Assembly (NCBI GenBank): GCA_017456805.1
Contig: JAFTIQ010000021.1
Span: 26,086 to 90,085, forward strand
Direction of reading: 5' to 3'
DNA from: Lentisphaeria bacterium
Lineage (GTDB): Bacteria > Verrucomicrobiota > Lentisphaeria > Victivallales > UBA1829
DNA length: 64,000 bases
Position 1 is the first letter of the stretch; each line of letters opens with the position of its first letter. This document shows positions 16,763 through 25,466 of this stretch, one piece after another. A model generated the notes under the pieces. It had not been told where the DNA came from. It did not search any database and was given only the letters and a program-made list of their open reading frames with translations. The translations under genes were made by a program, and so were the position numbers.

Positions 16763-18565
16763 ATGAGCACCACATTTCAACACAAAGTAAAATTCATCGC
16801 TGATTTTCCCCTGCCCGATGTGTTTGCCGCATTTGCAGATAAACTGAGCTCTGAGCTGGAAATCCGTTTTGTCAAACAGCCGGATCTGGAAAAAGAAACA
16901 TTTATTCTCAGCACTCATTCCGCCGGATATGAAATCAAAGCCTCCGGAAATGAAGGATTCTTTTACGGACTCCAGGACATTATTACGGAAGTCAATGAAA
17001 AGGGGTTTGCTCCGATTGAAAAGCGATCTGCGCCGATCGTTCCCCAGCGGACATTGAAACTCTATCTTCCGGAACCGACGGATCACGGATTTGAGGAATT
17101 CAGGAAGATCATTGATTTTGCAGCGCGGTGCAAATACAATACGGTCATGCTGGAACTGGGCGGGGCTTTGGAATATAAAAGCCATCCGGAAATCAACGAA
17201 GGCTGGCTGGAATATGCTGCTTTCATGAATGAATATCCGGGCAAAACGCTGGTCATGCAGAACTGTTTCGGATGGGAAAAGAACTCCATTCATTCAGAAA
17301 ACGGCGGAGGGAAAATCATCCCTCAGGAGATGTTCCTCAAACTGGTCGAATATTGCCGGGAACGTTTTATGGATGTTATCCCTGAAATGCCCTCTCTTTC
17401 CCACAGTGATTATCTTCTGACCAGACACCGGGAACTGGCGGAACGTCCGGAAGATCCCTTCCCCGATTGCTGCTGTCCGTTGAATCCGGGATATCATAAG
17501 CTCTTTCAGGATCTTCTGGAAGAAGTCATTGCATTGATCCATCCGAAGAAGATCCACATCTGCCACGATGAATGTTATACCATTGGCTTGTGTCCGGAAT
17601 GCAGCAAAAAAGAGGTTACGGAACTCTATGCCGGGGATATCAACCGGATCGGAAACTGGCTCAATGAACGGGGAATCAAACCGATTGTCTGGGGAGAAAA
17701 GTTTCTGAACTCCCATTGGCGCAACGGGGAACCCATCGGCGGAGCGGAAAAACCTGCTCCGGATGGAAAAGAAGCTCAAAAAGCACTTTATCCTTCGGCT
17801 GATCTGATCACATGCAACCCGGAAATCTTCCATTGGTACTGGACTGTTGACCGGAAACTGGATCAGGTTTACAGCAATCACGGCTGGGATTTCTGTTTTG
17901 CCAATTTGAACCCGACAAATTTCAAGGATTGGAAAAAACGGATCAGCAATCCCTGTGCAAAGGGGGTCTGTGTTTCCAACTGGGGAGAAACTTCCTGCCG
18001 TACTCTTCAGAGAAACGGAATCTTTTACGATCTGCTCTACACCGCCCTCCTGGTCTGGAATCCCGAATACGGTTCTGAAGATTATCCGGAACTGGATTCC
18101 ATCACAATGCAGCGGCTCTTCCGGGAATTCGCACCGGTTAAAACGCAGGAAACGGAAATTTTATCTGTGACTCATACCGTCAGGACAAATATCAAATATC
18201 AGCTTTTCTTCGATGGGTTCATGCTGGATGAAGAACACTTCAAGCTGGGATATCATGTGTTCCAATCAGAACAAACCGGAAAAACATTCCGGTTCCCGGT
18301 GATTTTCGGAACAAACATCTCCAATTCCGATGTCTCTACGGAACGGAGAGACGGACCGGAACAGCTTGCAGATGCTTACAGCTGCGACATGCTGTACCGG
18401 GAAGTTTCCGGAGAAACTCTTCCGCAGCGGGATAAGGATGGTATCATGTGGTATCAGTGCCGCTATCAGATCCCGGCGGGGAACGGTCCGTTGAAATATC
18501 TCCGGTTCGAATCTGTCAACGAGCTGATTCCGGAAGTCCGAATCAAAGAATTTTCTCAAAAATAA
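16763..18565 (+). CDS. GH20-like beta-N-acetylhexosaminidase family protein
   Basis: A 600-residue protein from ATG 16763 (GGGA at spacing 8; upstream frame lacks an RBS and overlaps the promoter). It has an N-terminal alpha/beta domain (about 8-90, with GNEGFFYGLQD as in GH20 domain 2) and a TIM barrel: YNTVMLELGG, VIPEMPSLSHSDYLL, and HICHDECYTIGLCPEC, where Asp269-Glu270 is the DE pair of GH20-type enzymes. A C-terminal beta domain follows about 430. The family removes terminal N-acetylhexosamine with substrate assistance. There is no signal peptide. It is the first gene of a tight operon with flavodoxin, APH-like and HAD genes. Confidence 0.85.
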   Translation: MSTTFQHKVKFIADFPLPDVFAAFADKLSSELEIRFVKQPDLEKETFILSTHSAGYEIKASGNEGFFYGLQDIITEVNEKGFAPIEKRSAPIVPQRTLKLYLPEPTDHGFEEFRKIIDFAARCKYNTVMLELGGALEYKSHPEINEGWLEYAAFMNEYPGKTLVMQNCFGWEKNSIHSENGGGKIIPQEMFLKLVEYCRERFMDVIPEMPSLSHSDYLLTRHRELAERPEDPFPDCCCPLNPGYHKLFQDLLEEVIALIHPKKIHICHDECYTIGLCPECSKKEVTELYAGDINRIGNWLNERGIKPIVWGEKFLNSHWRNGEPIGGAEKPAPDGKEAQKALYPSADLITCNPEIFHWYWTVDRKLDQVYSNHGWDFCFANLNPTNFKDWKKRISNPCAKGVCVSNWGETSCRTLQRNGIFYDLLYTALLVWNPEYGSEDYPELDSITMQRLFREFAPVKTQETEILSVTHTVRTNIKYQLFFDGFMLDEEHFKLGYHVFQSEQTGKTFRFPVIFGTNISNSDVSTERRDGPEQLADAYSCDMLYREVSGETLPQRDKDGIMWYQCRYQIPAGNGPLKYLRFESVNELIPEVRIKEFSQK

Positions 18566-18578
18566 AGGATCGCTTACA

Positions 18579-19196
18579 ATGAAAGTCTTGCTTCTCAATG
18601 GAAGTCCCCATGAAAAAGGCTGCGTATTCACCTCTCTTTCAGAAATAGCGGAAACCTTGAAACAGGAAGGAATCGAAAGTGAAATTTTCTGGATCGGCAA
18701 TCAGCCTGTCCGCGGCTGTATCGGCTGTTATCAATGCCGCAGCGGCGCAGGCACATGTGTCTTTCAGGATGCCCTTTATCAGAACTTCGCTGCAAAAATG
18801 AAAGAAGCTGACGGCTTGATCGTCGGTTCTCCGGTTTATTATGCAGGACCTCCGGGAAGCCTCTGCGCTATTCTTGACAGGATCTTTTTCTCAAAATCCG
18901 ATCTCTTCAGACGCAAGCCTGCAGCATGTGTTGTAAACTGCCGCAGGGGCGGAGCAAGCGCGACGTTTGACAGACTCAACAAATACTTTACCATTCTGGA
19001 AATGCCCGTGGTATCGAGTCAATACTGGAACTCCACCCACGGCACGACCCCGGAAGAGGTCAAACAGGATCTGGAAGGATTGCAAACCATGCGCACTCTT
19101 GCACGGAATATGGCATACACCCTGAAGACACGGCAGAAAGCGGACCTCAATCAGCCGTTGCAGGAAGAAAAAATTGCAACCAATTTCATCCGGTAA
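18579..19196 (+). CDS. Flavodoxin-family NAD(P)H-dependent FMN reductase
   Basis: The 205-residue flavodoxin-like protein begins MKVLLLNGSPHEKGCVFTSL, which holds the FMN-phosphate loop (G-S-P-x-x-x-G), followed by CIGCYQCRSGAGTC, the cysteine pattern common in anaerobic iron-sulfur flavoprotein/NADPH-FMN reductases, and SPVYYAGPPGSLCAILDR. Cytoplasmic electron transfer is expected; the partner is unknown. It begins 13 bp after the GH20-like gene and 15 bp before the next gene. The C-terminus varies in this family and gives no further clue. Confidence 0.87.
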   Translation: MKVLLLNGSPHEKGCVFTSLSEIAETLKQEGIESEIFWIGNQPVRGCIGCYQCRSGAGTCVFQDALYQNFAAKMKEADGLIVGSPVYYAGPPGSLCAILDRIFFSKSDLFRRKPAACVVNCRRGGASATFDRLNKYFTILEMPVVSSQYWNSTHGTTPEEVKQDLEGLQTMRTLARNMAYTLKTRQKADLNQPLQEEKIATNFIR

Positions 19197-19211
19197 TATA
19201 AGGATCTTTTT

Positions 19212-20195
19212 ATGGAATACCAGGGACGTTTACAGCGCAATGATCCGATGTACGATTACCTGTGCAGGGAGATCATGCCGCAAGTCGGTTCCAGCGGAAA
19301 AAATGGATTCCGCGTCTTTGCCAGCAAATCTTCTCATGCGGTTTATATTTATGAAGACCGGGAAACCGGTACTCGGGTCGTAGGAAAGTTTTTTGCTTCC
19401 GATGAACCTGATTTTGAACGGGCAAAACGGAAGATGTACCGGGAATATGAAAATATCAATGAATTCCGGAAATATCTCGGTGACTGTCACTATATCGCAA
19501 AAGCGCTCGGCTGCAATGAATCCCTGGGATGTCTGCTTGTGGTGGAATACTGCTATGGAGATCCTCTTGACTCGTTTATTCTGAGGGCGATCCATCAGAA
19601 AGAAGAGGGGCTCCTCTACCGGAAATTAACCGCTCTTGCAAATTTCCTTGCAACGATCCACAACCGGTCGGCAAAACCTGTGATGGTGGACTTCCGGAAG
19701 ATCTGTTCCTATTATGACAACGTGATCCGGCAGGTCTCCCCCATTCTGCATCAGGGCGAAGCGGATTATTTTTATCATCAGAGAGATGCATTTATCAATG
19801 ATCCGCTGATGTATCAGGATCAGGAAGTGCTGGTTCACGGGGATGCAACTCCGGCTAATTTCTTTTTCGGCGATGATATGCACGTCATCAGCTTCGATCT
19901 GGAACGGATGCATCGCTCCGACCGTCTCTTCGATACAGGCAGGATCGCCGGGGAACTCAAGCATTTCTTCCTGCTTCATACCGGAAACAAGTATGCCGCA
20001 GAACCGTTTATCGGACATTTTCTCTGGGAATATGCCTGTTGTTTCCCTGACCGGGAAAAAGCCTTTGCCTCCATCACAGCACGGCTGCCCTTCTACATGG
20101 GAAAAACTCTTTTGCGGATCGCCAGAAATGATTATCTCACATACGACTACCGGCGGCTGCTGGTGGAAGAAGCAAAATTAACGCTGAAACGATGA
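19212..20195 (+). CDS. Aminoglycoside phosphotransferase-like small-molecule kinase
   Basis: A 327-residue protein kinase-like fold: VVGKFF with Lys59, LVVEYCYGDPLDSFI as the hinge, catalytic LVHGDATPANFFF (H209-G-D211, Asn216), and the metal-binding ISFDLERM (Asp229). The pattern HGDxxxxN followed by DxE is the APH/choline kinase signature. The context (glycosidase, phosphatase) suggests a sugar or other small-molecule kinase more than drug resistance. It is spaced 13 bp from the HAD gene, so one enzyme may phosphorylate and the other dephosphorylate a pathway intermediate. Confidence 0.83.
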   Translation: MEYQGRLQRNDPMYDYLCREIMPQVGSSGKNGFRVFASKSSHAVYIYEDRETGTRVVGKFFASDEPDFERAKRKMYREYENINEFRKYLGDCHYIAKALGCNESLGCLLVVEYCYGDPLDSFILRAIHQKEEGLLYRKLTALANFLATIHNRSAKPVMVDFRKICSYYDNVIRQVSPILHQGEADYFYHQRDAFINDPLMYQDQEVLVHGDATPANFFFGDDMHVISFDLERMHRSDRLFDTGRIAGELKHFFLLHTGNKYAAEPFIGHFLWEYACCFPDREKAFASITARLPFYMGKTLLRIARNDYLTYDYRRLLVEEAKLTLKR

Positions 20196-20208
20196 AGGAA
20201 TAACACCA

Positions 20209-20931
20209 ATGATTAAAGGTTTGCTTTTTGATCTCAACGGAACCGTCATTGATATTTATACCAGCGAAAGCGATGATCATATCTTCCGCACCGTTTCCAA
20301 TTTCCTGGATTACTACCAGGTAAAAATCTCTCCGCAAATGCTGAAAGAAGAATATTTCAACATCCTCCGTCAGCAGAAAAACGACAGTGCAGAAGAATTT
20401 CCGGAGTTCGATGTGGTGAAACTGTTTGCCGAACTCATGAAAAAATACAGTTCCGGAACATTGAACAATCTCCCTGATCCGGAGACAGTTGCAATTCTCT
20501 TCCGTTCCGCCGGCCGTTATAAACTGGATCGGTATGACGGGGTTTATTCGACCCTGAAGATCCTGGCTGAAACCTATCCCATGGCTGCCGTTTCCGATGG
20601 TCAGACAGCCTGGGCTTTGCCGGAAATGCGCTCCGTCGGACTCGACCGTTTTTTTCAGTTCGCGATTGTATCAGGCGATTACGGATTCCGGAAACCGGAT
20701 CCCCGCATGTACCGGATGGCGCTGGAGCGGATGAACCTCAAACCGGAAGAAGTGATTTTTGTCGGAAATGATATGTACAGAGATGTTTTCGGAGCTCATG
20801 AACTTGGCATGAAAACTGTGTTTTTCCGTTCCAATCAGGGAGAACAGGAGTTCTGCGGAGCTCATGCGGATTACATCATTTACCATTTCCGGGAACTGCT
20901 GAATGCTGTGGAATTTTTGAAAGACCGCTGA
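20209..20931 (+). CDS. HAD-superfamily hydrolase with DxNGT motif I
   Basis: A 240-residue haloacid dehalogenase-like phosphatase with an alpha-helical cap. Motif I is LLFDLNGT: nucleophile Asp8 is present, but the general acid Asp is Asn10, as in the DxNGT subgroup. Motif II is AAVSDG (Ser129), motif III Lys162, and motif IV VGNDMYRDV (Asp188, Asp192). The substrate is unknown. Last gene of the GH20-like operon; its 3' end overlaps the 3' end of the convergent cyclase gene by 56 bp. Confidence 0.86.
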   Translation: MIKGLLFDLNGTVIDIYTSESDDHIFRTVSNFLDYYQVKISPQMLKEEYFNILRQQKNDSAEEFPEFDVVKLFAELMKKYSSGTLNNLPDPETVAILFRSAGRYKLDRYDGVYSTLKILAETYPMAAVSDGQTAWALPEMRSVGLDRFFQFAIVSGDYGFRKPDPRMYRMALERMNLKPEEVIFVGNDMYRDVFGAHELGMKTVFFRSNQGEQEFCGAHADYIIYHFRELLNAVEFLKDR

Positions 20932-21469
20932 TTTGCCTCAGCATATAAACTTTCAGATCCCCCGCCTGTTTCGGAAGATCACGGATCCCGACATAGTCAC
21001 AAATCAGATCATGTCCCGGTTCCACAGCCAGAAGGCATGCATACGCCTGACTGACAAAGACTTGACCTTCAAATGTAATGGGTTCGATCCTTGCCGCTTT
21101 GGAGGTGTTTCTGCCAATGTAATTGAACCCGGAAATAATGGGATCTTCCACATGGCTTACCACTCCGGCATGAAGCCCGATCCGGATCTGAGGTCTGGAA
21201 GAAACCCCGGCGCCGATCCAATCAAAATTGGAAACCCAATCTCTCAAATCCAGCGCAAGATGTCCGGCTTTGACCAAGTCATCCATCACCACATGCAGCG
21301 CATCGCCCCAGGTGTTTTTCAGCGCAATATCTGAATCATATTTCGAGAAAACATCTCTTTGGATGCCGCTGTAAAAATTCTGACAAAAGACGAGACATTC
21401 CCTGTCCGTCATTTTACTGAACCCTTTGACGTCAGAAAACAGAAGAGCTTTTATGGACCGTTTTGTCAT
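20876..21469 (-). CDS. Class III nucleotidyl cyclase domain protein (non-canonical active site)
   Basis: The product, 197 residues from ATG 21469, is essentially one class III cyclase domain: ALLFSDVKGFSKM with metal Asp13, LKNTWGDALHV with Lys51 and the second metal Asp56, IRIGLHAGVV, and NYIGRNTSKAARIEP. At the last motif Arg127 is kept, but by alignment the transition-state Asn of classical adenylyl cyclases is Ser123 and the substrate-selecting Asp is Arg120. It may make a cyclic nucleotide, have altered specificity, or only sense nucleotides. Its start overlaps the stop of the upstream TPR/Rossmann gene (ATGA); GGAG lies 8 nt before it. Confidence 0.83.
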   Translation of the reverse strand: MTKRSIKALLFSDVKGFSKMTDRECLVFCQNFYSGIQRDVFSKYDSDIALKNTWGDALHVVMDDLVKAGHLALDLRDWVSNFDWIGAGVSSRPQIRIGLHAGVVSHVEDPIISGFNYIGRNTSKAARIEPITFEGQVFVSQAYACLLAVEPGHDLICDYVGIRDLPKQAGDLKVYMLRQISGLSKIPQHSAVPGNGK

Positions 21470-22770
21470 TTTTTGATCTCCGGTGTTACAATTTCGACCG
21501 GGATCCCCTTGGCTTTCCAAAGAGCGATCGCGCTGTCGGTTCCGCCGGTCATTCCGGATTTTTCCCCATTCCAGACAGAGACCCCGCAAAGGGGAAAATG
21601 GAGCATTTCCGCCCTGAGAATCGCTGCCCCGAAAAGAAAACGGTTGGAAAAGTCATAGATGATCACATCATCTTCCACTCCGAGTTCCTCACATTCTGAT
21701 TCAAGAAGAACAACGTTATCATTCTGAAGGATTTTTTCCAAACGCCCCCTCCAATCAGCTCCGGGAATAATATCCACACTGTTCCGGATGGTAGATTCCA
21801 GAGAAACCGGAGGCAATATGAAACACTCGCCTCCGTTTTTCAGCACCTCTTCTATAAAAAGAATATCCCCGCCGCAGGCACAGGAAACATAAGCGATCCG
21901 GATATTGTATTTCCGGACGATTTCCGCAAGTTTTTCCCGAACCTGTTCTTCCGCATCCGCCGGGAATCGCGGGATCATTCTCTCCGGAGAGTCAATCATG
22001 TGTCCGGAAAAAACTGCAATATTCGGCAATTTCATCTGTGCAACGATCTTCCTGACCGCTTCCGGATCGAACAATTCCGCCAGCATGTAAAACTGCTTCA
22101 AGGTCGAAGAAAAACTGCCGAGTTTTCCTTCAGCAACCGCAAGTTCCGCAGCCTGTTTATAATATTCCCCGGCGATGGAAAGCTCCCCTGTCAGGAGATG
22201 ACATTCCCCCATCGTAGCGATCCACCACAAATCATGGACCGATTCTTCCCGGCAGGAGGGAAGGACCTGTTCCAGAACAAGTGTTTTCGCCCGTTCCTTT
22301 TCCCCTGCCATAAAAAAACAGGAAGCTGAATTGATTCCGTTATAATATTGTTTCTGCTTCTGAAAAATCTCCAGGCTCAATTCCGCCGCCTGCCGGAAAA
22401 GAGCTTTTCTCAACTTCGCATCATTGGTACTGGCCGCTACATCTTTCAGGATCCGGGATTTCAATCCCACGATTTCGCTGTTCTCCAATTCCGGAAGCTG
22501 CTGAAGGATCTCTGATGCCCGTTCCGGTGCCCCGGATCTGGCAAGTGCCAACGCCATAATATGAAGCCGCTGCAGTAAAACCGTTTCATTCTGCGGAACG
22601 ATTTTTTCTGCAATATCATAGGCATAAAAATTTTCGCCGATATCCAGTGCTTTTTTCGCAAGAACAGGATAAATCTCTTCTCTCCGGATCTCCCGGTTCT
22701 GAAACAGCTCCCGGATCTCCCGGATCGTCAGTTTCTGTTCTGGTTTCAGCTTATCCATCAATTGTTTCAT
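21466..22770 (-). CDS. TPR-type helical protein with C-terminal Rossmann-like (SLOG/TIR-like) domain
   Basis: The protein has 434 residues from ATG 22770 (GGAG at spacing 6). Residues 1-245 are helical with degenerate TPR-like units (FYAYDIAEKIVPQNE, LARSGAPERASEIL, MAGEKERAKTLVL, LLTGELSIAGEYYKQAAEL). Residues 250-434 form an alpha/beta domain with FSGHMID (255-260), SCACGGDILF (296-305), VVLLESECE and GGTDSAIALWKAKGIPVEIV, which resembles the nucleotide-binding SLOG/TIR-like domains found with class III cyclases and TPRs. The assignment is from pattern only. With the cyclase translated by 4-nt overlap, the pair looks like a sensor/cyclase signalling unit. Confidence 0.7.
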   Translation of the reverse strand: MKQLMDKLKPEQKLTIREIRELFQNREIRREEIYPVLAKKALDIGENFYAYDIAEKIVPQNETVLLQRLHIMALALARSGAPERASEILQQLPELENSEIVGLKSRILKDVAASTNDAKLRKALFRQAAELSLEIFQKQKQYYNGINSASCFFMAGEKERAKTLVLEQVLPSCREESVHDLWWIATMGECHLLTGELSIAGEYYKQAAELAVAEGKLGSFSSTLKQFYMLAELFDPEAVRKIVAQMKLPNIAVFSGHMIDSPERMIPRFPADAEEQVREKLAEIVRKYNIRIAYVSCACGGDILFIEEVLKNGGECFILPPVSLESTIRNSVDIIPGADWRGRLEKILQNDNVVLLESECEELGVEDDVIIYDFSNRFLFGAAILRAEMLHFPLCGVSVWNGEKSGMTGGTDSAIALWKAKGIPVEIVTPEIKK

Positions 22771-22832
22771 TCCAAACTCCATGATCATTCATAACAAACC
22801 GCTGCAGTTCTCTTCCTGTTATGAGCGATCTC

Positions 22833-23420
22833 TCACAAAAATTGTATCCTGCCGTTCCCGGTTTCCTGTAAAAGTTCCAACAGAAGAGGATATTTTTCCT
22901 CCCGTACCCTCCCTGAGAGAGTTACGCTGTCGGAGAACGCTTCCGATAAGATTTCCACCTCAAGCTCCCGAATCCTGCTGAGAACCGTATTATAGAGCGG
23001 ATAGGGCATTTTGATGCACCACTCTTTCATCGCAACCAGTTCTTTTGTTTCAACCAGATCCAAAACAGCCCGGGCGGCATCGCTGTACGCATGAACCAAT
23101 CCGCCGGTACCAAGCTTCGTTCCGCCGAAATACCGGGCAATCGTGATCAGCGTATCCGTCAGGCCGCTTCCTTTCAGAACCGCCAGAACCGGACGCCCCG
23201 CCGTTCCGGAAGGTTCTCCATCATCGGAGCATCCGCAAATATTCTGCCGGGGTCCGGTCACAAAGGCATAAACAATATGTCCGCCGTTGTCATAAGTTTC
23301 CTTTTTATGACGCCAGACATTTTTTGCTTCCTCGGGGGTATTTACCGGGATTGCCTCCGCTACAAAACGGGAATTCTTGACTTTTGTTTCTGCAAGAGCA
23401 GCCTGTTTCAACACCAGCAT
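22833..23420 (-). CDS. yigZ: YigZ/IMPACT family protein
   Basis: UPF0029/YigZ family: KNSRFVAEA, YDNGGHIVYAF, CSDDGEPSGTAGRPVL, TIARYFGGTKLGTGGLVHAY. These cover the whole N-terminal IMPACT domain; the C-terminal ferredoxin-like domain follows. Bacterial YigZ proteins have been linked to protease- or translation-related roles, but the function is not settled. The start is uncertain: ATG 23420 has AAAGG at spacing 9 and follows the LA_2272-like stop by 14 nt, while ATG 23471 gives 212 residues, overlaps that gene by 37 nt and lacks an RBS. Confidence 0.88.
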   Translation of the reverse strand: MLVLKQAALAETKVKNSRFVAEAIPVNTPEEAKNVWRHKKETYDNGGHIVYAFVTGPRQNICGCSDDGEPSGTAGRPVLAVLKGSGLTDTLITIARYFGGTKLGTGGLVHAYSDAARAVLDLVETKELVAMKEWCIKMPYPLYNTVLSRIRELEVEILSEAFSDSVTLSGRVREEKYPLLLELLQETGNGRIQFL

Positions 23421-23434
23421 TTCATCCAGCCTTT

Positions 23435-23980
23435 TCAATAATGAGGAGAATAATTCAGAAGCGGCATCCATGGGATCAGTGCGTTCGGATTGTGATTCAA
23501 CAGCCCGATCTGCAATCCGTTTTCCGCATAATTGAACGCCCCGATCTGAACCCAGTTGACCGTATCTCCAAGGGGCAGTATCACATTAAAAGCCCCGATT
23601 TGAACTCCATGGTTCTCAATAGAAAGATTCACCGGACTTACAGATAATCCGTATTGAACGCCTGTCGCAGAATAAAGAAGTGCGGCGGCCGCACCGTAAT
23701 GAACTCCGGCAACCTGGGAGATCCCTCCCGAAAAACCGAACACTTTATTGTTTCCATAAAACAGAGAACAGATCACCCGCACCCCGTAAACATCCGTTTG
23801 ATACGGAACCAGATTGCAGGGAAAAACAGAAAGGTTCACCGGTGTCCAGTCGGCTTCCATCATATTGTACCCCATGTAATCATATATTCCATACACCAGA
23901 TCATCATGCCAATCCGCCGATGCCCGGAGAGAGAACAATAAAATAATAACGATTCCGATTTTCTTTATTTTCCGCATCAT
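23435..23980 (-). CDS. LA_2272-like surface repeat protein, secreted
   Basis: A 181-residue protein with a signal peptide (basic MMRKIKK, hydrophobic IGIVIILLFSL, cleavage likely after ASA). The mature part carries the repeated pattern GVQIGAFNVI, WVQIGAFNYAENGLQIGLLNHNP and ends MPLLNYSPHY, as in the LA_2272 surface family first seen in Leptospira and common in Lentisphaerota and Fusobacteria. Each repeat alternates hydrophobic residues, suggesting a beta structure at or near the outer membrane. Function unknown. It has a good promoter and is followed by yigZ on the same strand. Confidence 0.85.
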   Translation of the reverse strand: MMRKIKKIGIVIILLFSLRASADWHDDLVYGIYDYMGYNMMEADWTPVNLSVFPCNLVPYQTDVYGVRVICSLFYGNNKVFGFSGGISQVAGVHYGAAAALLYSATGVQYGLSVSPVNLSIENHGVQIGAFNVILPLGDTVNWVQIGAFNYAENGLQIGLLNHNPNALIPWMPLLNYSPHY

Positions 23981-24005
23981 TCATTTCTTTCCTGAAAACA
24001 CCTTT

Positions 24006-24034
24006 ACTATAACAGCAGATTGGCAGTTTTACAA
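24006..24034 (-). promoter_or_regulatory. Predicted promoter of the LA_2272-like gene
   Basis: Minus strand TTGTAA (24034-24029), 17-bp spacer, TATAGT (24011-24006). Confidence 0.55.
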
Positions 24035-24130
24035 ATATTCCTTCCTGCAAAATGAAAAAATAAATAGCGCACGATCGTTCCGTTACAGAAAAACTGGTGC
24101 AAAAAACATTCAGTTTCTCTGTTTTTTGTA

Positions 24131-24158
24131 TTGACTCTGATCAAAACAATGCTATATT
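24131..24158 (+). promoter_or_regulatory. Predicted promoter of proA-nif3
   Basis: TTGACT (24131-24136), 16-bp spacer, TATATT (24153-24158), 36 bp before the ATG at 24195. Confidence 0.72.
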
Positions 24159-24194
24159 GCCTCTATCACAAAATTATCTGATGGAGAAACGATC

Positions 24195-25451
24195 ATGGAT
24201 CAGACAGAAATAAAACAGATGCTGGAACAGCTTGGGGCAAAAGCAAAAAGTGCATCCAGAAAACTCGCAACGGCATCCACAGAAGAAAAGAATCAATGGC
24301 TCGCCGCAATGGCAGATGCGATCGATGCTTCCGAAGCAGAAATCATCGCTGCAAATAAAGTCGATATGGAAGAAGCCGCAAAAGCCGGTCTCTCCTCTGC
24401 AATGCTGGATCGTTTGAAGCTCGATCACGCAAGAATTAAATCCATGTCCGATGGAGTCCGGCACGTCATCTCCCTTCCGGATCCGGTCGGAAAAATCCTT
24501 TCGGAAACCACCCGTCCCAACGGTTTGGTCATTCAGAAAGTATCCGTCCCCATCGGAGTGATCGGAATTATCTATGAATCCCGCCCCAACGTAACAGTCG
24601 ATTCCACCGTACTTTGCCTGAAAGCAGGAAACCCTGTTGTTCTGCGCGGGGGCTCGGAAGCGATCCGCTCCAATATCGCGCTGGCAGAATGTATCAGCAA
24701 AGCCGGCGAAAAAGCCGGAATGCCGGCAGGTGCAGTCTGCGTGATTCCATGCACCGACCGTGCAGCAGTTTCCGCGATGGTCAAGATGGATCAGTACATC
24801 AGTCTTGTGATTCCCCGCGGCGGCGAAGGCTTGATCCGCGCTGTGGTGGAACAGGCAACCATGCCCGTAATCAAACACTATAAGGGTGTCTGCCATATTT
24901 ATGTGGATTCCGATTGCGATCTTGAACGGGCTTGTGCCATTATCCGCAACGCAAAATGTCAGCGGCCGGGGGTCTGCAATGCACTGGAAACGCTTCTGAT
25001 CAACGAAACAGTCCTTCCCAAATTTGCACCGATGATCGATGCAGAACTTTCTGATGTGACCTTCCATGCAGATCCCCCGTTCAAAGCACGGGTTCCCCGT
25101 TCAATTGCCGCAACAGAAGAAGATTGGGCAAAGGAATACCTTTCTCTGGAACTGGCAGTCAAAACAGTGAAAAATCTTCCGGAAGCGATCGAACATATCA
25201 ACACTTACGGATCCGGGCACAGTGATTCCATCCTGACCAATAATGCTGAAGCGGCAGAACAATTTCTGAACGAAGTGGATTCCGCAGCAGTTTATGCAAA
25301 CTCTTCCACCCGGTTCACCGATGGCGGAGAATTCGGAATGGGTGCGGAAATCGGCATCAGCACCGATAAGATCCACGCCCGGGGCCCCATGGGACTGGAT
25401 GAACTCACCGTTTACAAATATAAAGTCCGCGGAAACGGACAGATTCGATAA
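24195..25451 (+). CDS. proA: Glutamate-5-semialdehyde dehydrogenase (gamma-glutamyl phosphate reductase)
   Basis: A 418-residue ProA of normal length. It reduces gamma-glutamyl phosphate to glutamate semialdehyde with NADPH in proline synthesis. Landmarks are GVIGIIYESRPNVTVD, LKAGNPVVLRGGSEA, the catalytic-Cys region CQRPGVCNALETLL, NEVDSAAVYANSSTRFTDGGEFGMGAEIGIST and the end GLDELTVYKY. RBS GGAG before the ATG, clear promoter upstream. No proB is nearby, so glutamate 5-kinase must be encoded elsewhere. The Nif3 gene follows after 15 bp. Confidence 0.96.
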   Translation: MDQTEIKQMLEQLGAKAKSASRKLATASTEEKNQWLAAMADAIDASEAEIIAANKVDMEEAAKAGLSSAMLDRLKLDHARIKSMSDGVRHVISLPDPVGKILSETTRPNGLVIQKVSVPIGVIGIIYESRPNVTVDSTVLCLKAGNPVVLRGGSEAIRSNIALAECISKAGEKAGMPAGAVCVIPCTDRAAVSAMVKMDQYISLVIPRGGEGLIRAVVEQATMPVIKHYKGVCHIYVDSDCDLERACAIIRNAKCQRPGVCNALETLLINETVLPKFAPMIDAELSDVTFHADPPFKARVPRSIAATEEDWAKEYLSLELAVKTVKNLPEAIEHINTYGSGHSDSILTNNAEAAEQFLNEVDSAAVYANSSTRFTDGGEFGMGAEIGISTDKIHARGPMGLDELTVYKYKVRGNGQIR

Positions 25452-25466
25452 GAAAGGAGCTTTTCT

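Noticed and set aside
19212..20195. Aminoglycoside resistance gene
   Set aside because: Only the generic APH catalytic motifs are present; operon context with a glycosidase and phosphatase argues for a metabolic kinase.
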